Shown piece after piece: positions 24,179-31,446 of a stretch of 43,912 nucleotides of DNA (positions within the stretch are counted from its first letter, which is position 1; each line of letters starts with the position of its first letter). The notes under the pieces are model-generated. The model was not told the DNA's origin and ran no database searches. It saw nothing but the letters and a program-made list of their open reading frames with translations. Origin of the DNA: an uncultured Eubacteriales bacterium (GTDB taxonomy: Bacteria; Bacillota; Clostridia; Oscillospirales; Acutalibacteraceae); assembly GCA_900317085.1 (NCBI GenBank), contig ONFJ01000005.1, positions 1 through 43,912 on the forward strand. Reading direction: 5' to 3'. The position numbers were made by a program, and so were the translations under genes.

Positions 24179-25067
24179 AGACGAGGTCATCACGAAGACG
24201 CTGATGGCCATCCTCGCCGGCGGACACGTGCTTCTCGAGGACGTTCCCGGTGTCGGTAAGACGACGCTGGCGCTGGCCTTCTCCCGGGCGATGAACCTCT
24301 CCGAGAAACGCATCCAGTTCACACCGGACACCATGGCCAGTGACATCATCGGCTTCTCGGTCTACAACAAGGCGACCGGCAAGTTCGACTTCCAGCCCGG
24401 CCCGGTCTTCTCGAACATCCTGCTCGCGGACGAGATCAACCGTACCTCGGCCAAGACCCAGGCTGCGCTGCTGGAGGTCATGGAAGAGATGCACGCCACC
24501 GCTGACGGCGTCACCTACCAGCTGCCGGATCCCTTCGTCTGCATGGCGACCCAGAACCCCCTCGGCAGTGCCGGTACGCATCCGCTGCCGGACTCCCAGC
24601 TCGACCGGTTCATGGTCCGTCTGTCGATGGGCTATCCGACCATCGAGAACACCGTCGAGATCGTCCAGCTGCGCCAGGGCGACGACCCCCTCGAACACGT
24701 CCGGGCTGTGGCCACCGCGGAGGACATCCGCTTCATGCGCTCTCAGGTCACCGCGGTGTACATCGATGAGGCCCTCATCCGCTACGCGGCGGAACTCTGC
24801 GACCGCACCCGCCACCTCGAAGAGGTGGAGCAGGGCGTCAGCCCCCGTGCCGTCCTGGCCCTCGTCCAGATGGCCAAGGCGTCCGCCTACATGCGGGGCC
24901 GCAACTACGTCGTGCCGGAGGACATCCAGAGCCTTTACACCGACGTCTGTGCCCATCGTCTCATCCTGACGCCCCGGGCGAAGATCCGCAAACGGTCCCC
25001 CGAGCAGATCCTGCTCGAGGTCCTGAAGACCGTCAAGGCGCCGGCCCCGGCGACCCGTCGGAAATAG
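24123..25067 (+). CDS. MoxR family AAA+ ATPase
   Basis: A 314-residue AAA+ ATPase of the MoxR/RavA clade, thought to act as a chaperone for metal insertion or complex assembly. The Walker A region DVPGVGKTT spans residues 40-48 and Walker B is ILLADEINR. The sensor region with TQNP and the lid near ISPRAVLALVQ-type sequence (GVSPRAVLALVQ) are present. I chose the ATG at 24123, 6 nt after GGAGGT (24111-24116); an in-frame ATG at 24090 has no such site. The gene begins inside the end of the transglutaminase gene, which implies tight coupling. Confidence 0.93.
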   Translation: MENKSIQILNEIKKVIVGKDEVITKTLMAILAGGHVLLEDVPGVGKTTLALAFSRAMNLSEKRIQFTPDTMASDIIGFSVYNKATGKFDFQPGPVFSNILLADEINRTSAKTQAALLEVMEEMHATADGVTYQLPDPFVCMATQNPLGSAGTHPLPDSQLDRFMVRLSMGYPTIENTVEIVQLRQGDDPLEHVRAVATAEDIRFMRSQVTAVYIDEALIRYAAELCDRTRHLEEVEQGVSPRAVLALVQMAKASAYMRGRNYVVPEDIQSLYTDVCAHRLILTPRAKIRKRSPEQILLEVLKTVKAPAPATRRK

Positions 25068-25068
25068 C

Positions 25069-25097
25069 TTTACGCAGTTCCCCTTTTAAGTTATAAT
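25069..25097 (+). promoter_or_regulatory. Promoter of the pyrH to glgB run
   Basis: TTTACG (25069-25074), 17 nt, then perfect TATAAT (25092-25097). It starts one base after the moxR stop, and pyrH begins 35 nt later. No terminator separates it from moxR. Confidence 0.68.
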
Positions 25098-25131
25098 AAT
25101 AAATGCAATTTCAAGACAGGAAGGCAATGTT

Positions 25132-25842
25132 ATGACACCGAAATTCAACCGGATCCTTTTGAAACTCAGTGGCGAGGTCCTCGCGGGCGAGCAGGGCCAC
25201 GGCTTCGACTTTGACGTCATCGAGACCATCTGCGACTCCATCGCCAAAGTGGTCGACATGGGCGTCTCCGTCGGCATCGTCATCGGAGGAGGCAATTTCT
25301 GGAGAGGCCGTTCGAGCGGCTCCATGGACCGTTGCAGAGCTGACTCCATCGGCATGCTGGGCACGGTCATGAACTCCATTGCAGTCGCCGACACGCTCAT
25401 CGCCAAAGGGGTCGAGGCAAAGGTCTACTCGGCCGTCGCCATGGAACCCATCGCGGAGATCTTCACCGCGGACAAGGTCAGAGCGGACCTCGACAAGGGC
25501 ATCGTCACCATCTTCGGCGGCGGTACCGGCAACCCGTTCTTCTCGACAGACTCCGCAGCAGCGCTCCGCGCCGCGCAGATAAAGGCGGAAGTCATCTTCA
25601 AAGCCACCAACGTCGACGGTGTCTACGACAAAGACCCGAACAAGTTCGACGACGCGGTGAAGTTCGACGAACTCACCCAGTCCGAACTCCTGAGCCGCGG
25701 GCTCCAGGTCATGGACGCGTCCGCCGCGTCTCTGTGCCGGGACAACGGCATCAACATCCTGGTCTTCGACCTGACAGACTCCGAGAACATCGTTCGTGCC
25801 GTCAGCGGCGAGAACGTCGGGACGCTCTGTCTCTCTGAATAA
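25132..25842 (+). CDS. pyrH: UMP kinase
   Basis: Phosphorylates UMP to UDP in pyrimidine nucleotide synthesis. Length 236 is normal. The amino-acid-kinase fold motifs are clear: LKLSGEVLAG (Lys11), VIGGGNFWRGR, RADSIGMLGTVMNSIA and ATNVDGVYDKDPNK. It opens a long core operon; pyrH-frr is a very common pair. The start has AGGAAGG upstream. Confidence 0.96.
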   Translation: MTPKFNRILLKLSGEVLAGEQGHGFDFDVIETICDSIAKVVDMGVSVGIVIGGGNFWRGRSSGSMDRCRADSIGMLGTVMNSIAVADTLIAKGVEAKVYSAVAMEPIAEIFTADKVRADLDKGIVTIFGGGTGNPFFSTDSAAALRAAQIKAEVIFKATNVDGVYDKDPNKFDDAVKFDELTQSELLSRGLQVMDASAASLCRDNGINILVFDLTDSENIVRAVSGENVGTLCLSE

Positions 25843-25879
25843 GCAAAAAATTACGTTTCAAATACAGGAGGAATCAATT

Positions 25880-26431
25880 ATGGCAGAACAGAAAACCGCT
25901 GAGAGCAGAATGCAGAAAGCAGTCGACCGTCTGGTCACCGATTATTCCGAGATCCGCGCCGGCCGTGCCAACCCCAACGTCCTCGACAAAGTCATGGTGG
26001 ACTACTATGGCACCCCGACCCCGATCAACCAGGTCGGTTCCGTCTCTGTCGCAGAGGCCCGCATCCTGGTCATCCAGCCCTGGGACAAGGGGCTCCTGAA
26101 CCCGATCATGAAGGCCATCCAGGCTTCCGACATCGGCATCAACCCGCAGAATGACGGAAACGTCATCCGCCTGACCTTCCCGCAGCTCACCGAGGAGCGC
26201 AGAAAGGAACTGGCCAAGGGCATCGCCAAGCGCGGAGAAGAGGCCAAAGTCGCCGTCCGCAACATCCGTCGCGATGAGATGGACGTTCTGAAGAAGGCCA
26301 AGAAGGCCAACGAGCTCACCGAAGACGACCTTCGCGATGAAGAAGAGAAACTCCAGAAGCTCACCGAGAAGATCTGCAAGAAGATCGACGAGATCTCCGA
26401 CAACAAGACCAAGGAGATCATGAGCGTCTGA
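25880..26431 (+). CDS. frr: Ribosome recycling factor
   Basis: With EF-G, splits the post-termination ribosome complex. At 183 residues it is the usual size. The conserved RAGRANPNVLDKVMVDYYGTPTP segment and the C-terminal helix bundle (KKAKKANELTEDDLRDEEEKL in parts) are typical. AGGAGG (25866-25871) fixes the ATG at 25880; the open frame upstream overlaps pyrH and is not used. Confidence 0.97.
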   Translation: MAEQKTAESRMQKAVDRLVTDYSEIRAGRANPNVLDKVMVDYYGTPTPINQVGSVSVAEARILVIQPWDKGLLNPIMKAIQASDIGINPQNDGNVIRLTFPQLTEERRKELAKGIAKRGEEAKVAVRNIRRDEMDVLKKAKKANELTEDDLRDEEEKLQKLTEKICKKIDEISDNKTKEIMSV

Positions 26432-26453
26432 CGCTGACAATCCAATATGAGGG

Positions 26454-26495
26454 GTAATGGCGCACGGGGGTCCTTCTCTCGTTCTGCGCCGTTAC
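26454..26495 (+). other. Conserved-looking hairpin between frr and uppS
   Basis: An 11-bp stem, GTAATGGCGCA (26454-26464) with TGCGCCGTTAC (26485-26495, one G-U), has a 20-nt pyrimidine-rich loop. It is followed by TTGCGTTTTAGG, a poor T-run. It may be a partial terminator or a processing or attenuation site. Confidence 0.45.
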
Positions 26496-26519
26496 TTGCG
26501 TTTTAGGGGAGTGTGAACC

Positions 26520-27263
26520 ATGTCAAATCTTCCTCCAAAGGAATTCATGCCGAAGCACATCGGCATCATCATGGACGGCAACGGCCGGTGGGCCAGAGAG
26601 CGGGGACTGCCTCGCACCGAAGGCCACGTACAGGGCGCGAAAGTCTTCAAACAGATCATGGATTACGGCCACGATATCGGCCTCGAAGCCATGACGTTCT
26701 ACGCGTTTTCCACCGAGAACTGGAAACGCCCCAAAGATGAGATCAAAGCCCTCATGCAGATCTTCCACGAGTACCTCACCGAAGCGGATGAGACCAAGTA
26801 CGAGCGGGAGAAGCGGGGCTTCTACCTCCGTGTCATCGGCGATGTATCGGGCCTGCCTCTGAGCCTGCAGCTGCTCGCGAAGAGCGCCTGCCTCGCCATG
26901 AACAACAAGGACGCCATGGTCGTCAACATGGCGCTCAACTACGGCGGCCGCCAGGAGATCGTGCACTCCGTGCAGCAGATCGCCGAAAAGGTCAAAAAGG
27001 GCGAACTGGACCCGAAGGACATCACCGAAGACGACATCTCCGCCGGTATGTACACGGCGGGCCTGCCGGACCCGGACCTCATCATCCGACCCTCCGGCGA
27101 ACTCCGCCTGTCCAACTTCCTGACCTGGCAGTCCGCCTACTCCGAATTCTGGTTCGACGACATCGCCTGGCCGGACTTCACTCCGGATGACCTCGACCGG
27201 GCCATCATGGACTATGCGAAGAGAGACCGTCGCTTCGGTGGCCTTTCCGAGCAGGATCATTAA
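26520..27263 (+). CDS. uppS: Isoprenyl transferase (undecaprenyl diphosphate synthase)
   Basis: Cis-prenyltransferase that makes undecaprenyl diphosphate, the lipid carrier for cell-wall precursors. Asp19 in IIMDGNGRWA binds magnesium and substrate; the RPSGELRLSNFL signature begins at Arg190. The 247 residues are a normal length. AGGGGAGTG lies upstream of the ATG. It supplies the lipid carrier within a run that also holds cdsA and two isoprenoid-precursor genes. Confidence 0.96.
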   Translation: MSNLPPKEFMPKHIGIIMDGNGRWARERGLPRTEGHVQGAKVFKQIMDYGHDIGLEAMTFYAFSTENWKRPKDEIKALMQIFHEYLTEADETKYEREKRGFYLRVIGDVSGLPLSLQLLAKSACLAMNNKDAMVVNMALNYGGRQEIVHSVQQIAEKVKKGELDPKDITEDDISAGMYTAGLPDPDLIIRPSGELRLSNFLTWQSAYSEFWFDDIAWPDFTPDDLDRAIMDYAKRDRRFGGLSEQDH

Positions 27264-27283
27264 GCAAAGCGAGGAACCTATCT

Positions 27284-28147
27284 ATGAAAACACGTGTCAT
27301 ATCCGGTACCGTCATCGGCATCCTGCTCGTCGGAGCGTACTGCCTGATGTTCACACCGGTCATCGACCTTCTCTTTTCCGCTCTGGCGGCTGCGGCCTGC
27401 TATGAGATCATCAACGTCGCGGGCGTCAAGAACATGGTGCTCCGGGTCATCGCCATCGTCTTCGCGGGGCTCATCCCGATGGGACTGGTCTACATCCCGA
27501 GTGTGCAGATTTTGGAAGTCATCGTCGTCTGCTATGTCATCCTTCTCGTCGTGCTGACGGTCGCGAACTTCTCGAAGACCACCATCACGTTCCCGGAACT
27601 GGCCGTCACGGTCTACGCCTCCATGATCATCCCGGCGGCGTTCGCCACCATCGGCCTCATCTCGGACATGTACCTCAAGTACCCGGCCTTCATCAGCAAG
27701 GCGGACTGCCGTCTCCTCCTCTGGATCACGGTGGCCACCGCCCTTTTTACCGACGTCTTTGCCTACTTCGTCGGTGTCAAATTCGGCAAGCACAAGATGG
27801 CTCCGAACCTGAGTCCGAAGAAATCCGTGGAAGGCGCCGTCGGCGGTGTCGTCTGCGTCCTCGTCTTCATGCTCATCTGCCTGCTCCTGTTTGAAAAGGT
27901 CATCGTCAAAGAGTCCTTCTTCATGCCGGTCTGGTTCTACTGCATCACCGTGGTCTTCATCTCCATCACCTCCATGTTTGGCGATCTGATGGCGTCGCTC
28001 ATCAAGCGCTACTACGGTGTGAAAGACTACTCGAACCTCATCCCCGGACACGGTGGCATCATGGACCGCTTCGACAGCGTGCTCCTGGCTTCTCCCACCA
28101 TGTTCGTCCTCATTACGATCTACGGAATGGTGGTGGGCGCCGTATGA
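27284..28147 (+). CDS. cdsA: Phosphatidate cytidylyltransferase
   Basis: Integral membrane enzyme that makes CDP-diacylglycerol from phosphatidic acid and CTP, the branch point of phospholipid synthesis. The 287 residues contain about seven or eight membrane helices. LSPKKSVEGAVGG and the C-terminal signature with KDYSNLIPGHGGIMDRFDS are diagnostic. Its stop overlaps the dxr start by 4 bp (ATGA). The start follows uppS by 20 bp. Confidence 0.95.
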   Translation: MKTRVISGTVIGILLVGAYCLMFTPVIDLLFSALAAAACYEIINVAGVKNMVLRVIAIVFAGLIPMGLVYIPSVQILEVIVVCYVILLVVLTVANFSKTTITFPELAVTVYASMIIPAAFATIGLISDMYLKYPAFISKADCRLLLWITVATALFTDVFAYFVGVKFGKHKMAPNLSPKKSVEGAVGGVVCVLVFMLICLLLFEKVIVKESFFMPVWFYCITVVFISITSMFGDLMASLIKRYYGVKDYSNLIPGHGGIMDRFDSVLLASPTMFVLITIYGMVVGAV

Positions 28148-29295
28148 CGAAAGACCTCACCATCCTCGGTTCCACCGGTTCCATCGGCACCCAGAGCCTG
28201 GACGTCGCCCGCAAGCACGGCATCCGTGTCCGCGCCCTGACCGCCAGCACCAGTGTGGAGACCATGGAAGAGCAGGTCCGGGAGTTCCACCCGGACAAGG
28301 TCGCTCTTCTCGACGAAGCGGCGGCTGCCGACCTCCGGGTCCGCATCGCCGACACGAACACGAAAGTATTGTCCGGCATCGGCGGGATCTGTGAATGTGC
28401 CACCGACCCGAACTCTGACACGGTCCTCAACTCCATCGTCGGCATCGCCGGGCTCCTGCCCACCATGGATGCCATCGAAGCGGGGAAGACCATCGCCCTT
28501 GCCAACAAGGAGACCCTCGTCACCGGCGGCCAGCTGGTCACTGCGGCGGCGAAGGAACACGGCGTGAAGATCCTGCCCGTCGACAGTGAGCACTCCGCCA
28601 TCTTCCAGTGCCTCGAGGGCGCACCGCCCGAGCGGCGGCTCAAACGCATCCTTCTCACGGCCTCCGGCGGTCCCTTCTTCGGCCGGTCGAGAGAGAACCT
28701 GAAGGACGTCACCGTCGAACAGGCACTGAACCATCCGAACTGGTCCATGGGAGCGAAAATCACCATCGATTCCGCTACCATGATGAACAAGGGACTCGAA
28801 GTCATCGAAGCCTGCTGGCTCTTCGGTGTCTCGGAAGACAAGATCAAAGTCGTCGTCCATCGCGAGAGCATCATCCACTCCGCGGTCCAGTATGACGACA
28901 ACGCGGTCATCGCCCAGCTGGGGCTCGCCGATATGCGCATCCCCATCCAGTATGCCCTCACGTACCCCGACCGGCTCCCGTCCCCGACGAAGGAACTGGA
29001 CCTCGCGGAACTGGGCACACTGACCTTCGCGGACCCCGACATGGAGACCTTCGACTGTCTCGCCATCTGCCGGGAAGCCATCCGCCGGGGCGGCCTGTAC
29101 CCGACCGCTGCCAACTCCGCCAATGAACAGGCGAACTACCTGTTCCGCCAGGGCAGGATCAAATTCCTCGAGATCGGGGAACTGGTGGGCGAGGCCATGG
29201 AGGCCTGTGAAAACAAAGAAGATTTCGTGCTGTCAGACGTTCTGGCAGCGGACCGCATGGCACGAGACTATGTCATGCAGCATGTAGGAGCGTGA
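28144..29295 (+). CDS. dxr: 1-deoxy-D-xylulose 5-phosphate reductoisomerase
   Basis: First committed step of the MEP isoprenoid pathway: NADPH-dependent rearrangement of DXP to MEP. The NADPH motif GSTGSIG is at residues 9-15. DSEHSAIFQ, TASGGPF and the metal and substrate region HPNWSMGAKITIDSATMMNK are intact. Length 383 is normal. It overlaps cdsA at its start and rseP at its end, so the three are translationally coupled. Confidence 0.97.
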   Translation: MTKDLTILGSTGSIGTQSLDVARKHGIRVRALTASTSVETMEEQVREFHPDKVALLDEAAAADLRVRIADTNTKVLSGIGGICECATDPNSDTVLNSIVGIAGLLPTMDAIEAGKTIALANKETLVTGGQLVTAAAKEHGVKILPVDSEHSAIFQCLEGAPPERRLKRILLTASGGPFFGRSRENLKDVTVEQALNHPNWSMGAKITIDSATMMNKGLEVIEACWLFGVSEDKIKVVVHRESIIHSAVQYDDNAVIAQLGLADMRIPIQYALTYPDRLPSPTKELDLAELGTLTFADPDMETFDCLAICREAIRRGGLYPTAANSANEQANYLFRQGRIKFLEIGELVGEAMEACENKEDFVLSDVLAADRMARDYVMQHVGA

Positions 29296-30365
29296 ACGCT
29301 ATTTCCACTTTAGCTCTCGTCTGGGGAAAGGCGTGGCCTATCCTGGCCGCCATCCTGTTCTTCGGACTGCTGATCGCCACCCACGAAGGGGGCCACTTCC
29401 TGACCGCGAAGCTGTTCAAGGTCCGCGTCAACGAGTTCTCCCTCGGCATGGGTCCGGTCCTCTGGAAAAAACAGAAAGCGGAGACCCAGTACTCGGTCCG
29501 CGCCCTGCCCATCGGCGGCTATGTCGCCATGGAAGGGGAGGACGGAGACAGTGAGGTCGAGGGCGCCTTCAACAGTAAGCCGCCCTGGCAGCGCGCCATC
29601 ATCATCCTGGCGGGCGCCACCGTGAACCTCATCACGGGTCTCCTCATCATCGCCGCCATGCTCGGCACCTCGGACCTCATCGGCACCCCGGCCATCTCCC
29701 AGTTCCGGGAGAACGCCGCCAGCGAGGCCCAGGGGCTCCGGGAGGGCGACCGCATCCTCTCCGTCAACAACCACGTCATCTACACGGAGTATGACCTCAG
29801 TTTCTACATGTCCAAGGACAAGGACGGGGTCATGGACTTCGTCGTGGAGCGGGACGGGAAGAAGGTCCCCCTGAAGCACGTGGCCTTTGAGACGGCGGAA
29901 GTCGAGGGCACCCAGGTCGTCAAGTACGACTTCGCCATCGTCGGCGTGGAGCCCGGCTTCAAGAACCTCGTCAAGTACTCGGTGCTCGACTCGCTCTCCA
30001 TCGTCCGCATCGTCTGGGTCTCCCTGTGGGACCTCGCCACCGGCAACTTCTCCATGAGCGACATGGCGGGCCCGGTCGGTACGGTCCAGGCGGTGGCCGA
30101 CACCACGTCGGACGCGGCGAAAAGCGGCAACCTGTCACGCCTGTTACTCATCCTTGCGCTGATCGCCATCAACGTCGGCGCCTTCAACCTCATCCCCTTC
30201 CCGGCACTGGACGGAGGCCGCTTCGTCTTCATCATGCTGGAGGGCATCTTCCGCCGGCCCATCTCGAAAGAGTTCCAGGCGGCGGTCAACACGGTCGGAA
30301 TGGCCATGCTGTTCGGCCTGATGATCATGGTCACGTTCAGTGACGTCTTCAAATTATTCCAATAA
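29292..30365 (+). CDS. rseP: Site-2 zinc metalloprotease RseP/RasP
   Basis: Intramembrane protease that cleaves transmembrane regulators and leftover signal peptides. The zinc motif HEGGH (His31, Glu32, His35) lies in the first membrane helix. A PDZ-type domain follows at about 115-200, and the second active-site motif NLIPFPALDGGR is in a C-terminal helix. Length 357 is normal. The start is GTG at 29292, overlapping the dxr stop. Its Shine-Dalgarno-like TAGGAG is only 1 nt away, so initiation probably depends on coupling to dxr. Confidence 0.94.
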   Translation: MNAISTLALVWGKAWPILAAILFFGLLIATHEGGHFLTAKLFKVRVNEFSLGMGPVLWKKQKAETQYSVRALPIGGYVAMEGEDGDSEVEGAFNSKPPWQRAIIILAGATVNLITGLLIIAAMLGTSDLIGTPAISQFRENAASEAQGLREGDRILSVNNHVIYTEYDLSFYMSKDKDGVMDFVVERDGKKVPLKHVAFETAEVEGTQVVKYDFAIVGVEPGFKNLVKYSVLDSLSIVRIVWVSLWDLATGNFSMSDMAGPVGTVQAVADTTSDAAKSGNLSRLLLILALIAINVGAFNLIPFPALDGGRFVFIMLEGIFRRPISKEFQAAVNTVGMAMLFGLMIMVTFSDVFKLFQ

Positions 30366-30377
30366 GGAGGCCGTTCC

Positions 30378-31427
30378 ATGGAACGCAGAAAAACCAGACA
30401 GGTATTCGTGGGCGATGTACCCCTCGGCGGAGACGCACCCATCGTCATCCAGTCCATGCTCAATGCGCCCCAGGGCGACATTGAAGCGAACATCCTCCAG
30501 GCGAGAGAACTGTCGGCCGCGGGCTGCCAGCTCATCCGCCTTTCGGTCACGAGCATGGAAGACATCGAGACCGTCAAAGCACTGAAAGAGAACATCCGGG
30601 TGCCCATCATCGCGGACATCCAGATGAACTATAAACTCGCCCTCGCCTCCATCGAGGCGGGCATCGACAAGATCCGTATCAACCCCCGCTACATCGGTGG
30701 GGAAGACAAAGTCCGGCTCGTGGCCGACGCCTGTAAGGCTCATAAGGTCCCCATCCGGGTCGGCGTCAACTCCGGCTCCGTCGAACTCGACCTGCTCGAG
30801 AAGTACGGCGGCGTCACCCCCGAAGCCATGGCGGAGAGCGCCATGCGGGGCGTCAAATACCTGGAGGATGTCGACTTCCACGACATCGTCATCTCCATCA
30901 AGTCCTCCGACATCCGGACGATGATCGCCGCGTACCGCATCGTGGCCGCCCAGTGCGACTACCCGCTGCACCTCGGCGTCACCGAGGCCGGCACGGAGCG
31001 GATGGGCCGCGTCAAGTCCTCCATCGGCATTGGCGCTCTGCTGGCCGACGGCATCGGCGACACCATGCGTGTCTCCCTGACCGATGACCCGGTCAAGGAG
31101 ATCGACGCCGCGAACGACATCCTGCGTGCCCTCGACCTGCTGCCCGACGCACCTCAGCTCGTCGCCTGTCCCACCTGCGGACGCACGCAGATCGACCTCA
31201 TCGGCATCGCCAAGGAAGTCGAGGAGCGGCTGAAGGACGTCCACAAGTCCATCCACGTCGCGGTCATGGGCTGCCCGGTCAACGGACCCGGAGAAGCCAA
31301 GAATGCCGACATCGGCATCGCCGGCGGCAACGGAGTCGGCCTCATCTTCGCGAAGGGCGAGGTCATCAAGAAAGTGCCCGAAGAGGAACTCATCGACGCA
31401 CTCATGGAAGAAATCGAGAAACTGTAA
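30378..31427 (+). CDS. ispG: 4-hydroxy-3-methylbut-2-enyl diphosphate synthase (IspG)
   Basis: Iron-sulfur enzyme of the late MEP pathway (MEcPP to HMBPP). The [4Fe-4S] ligands Cys264, Cys267 (CPTCGR) and Cys299 (MGCPVNGPGE) are present, as is Glu306, expected as the fourth ligand. The N-terminal TIM-barrel part has QSMLNAPQGD and LIRLSVTSMED. The 349 residues match the short bacterial form. It follows rseP by 12 bp with AAGGAGG upstream. With dxr and uppS it gives this run an isoprenoid theme. Confidence 0.96.
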   Translation: MERRKTRQVFVGDVPLGGDAPIVIQSMLNAPQGDIEANILQARELSAAGCQLIRLSVTSMEDIETVKALKENIRVPIIADIQMNYKLALASIEAGIDKIRINPRYIGGEDKVRLVADACKAHKVPIRVGVNSGSVELDLLEKYGGVTPEAMAESAMRGVKYLEDVDFHDIVISIKSSDIRTMIAAYRIVAAQCDYPLHLGVTEAGTERMGRVKSSIGIGALLADGIGDTMRVSLTDDPVKEIDAANDILRALDLLPDAPQLVACPTCGRTQIDLIGIAKEVEERLKDVHKSIHVAVMGCPVNGPGEAKNADIGIAGGNGVGLIFAKGEVIKKVPEEELIDALMEEIEKL

Positions 31428-31446
31428 TTAGAGAGGATACCCCATT

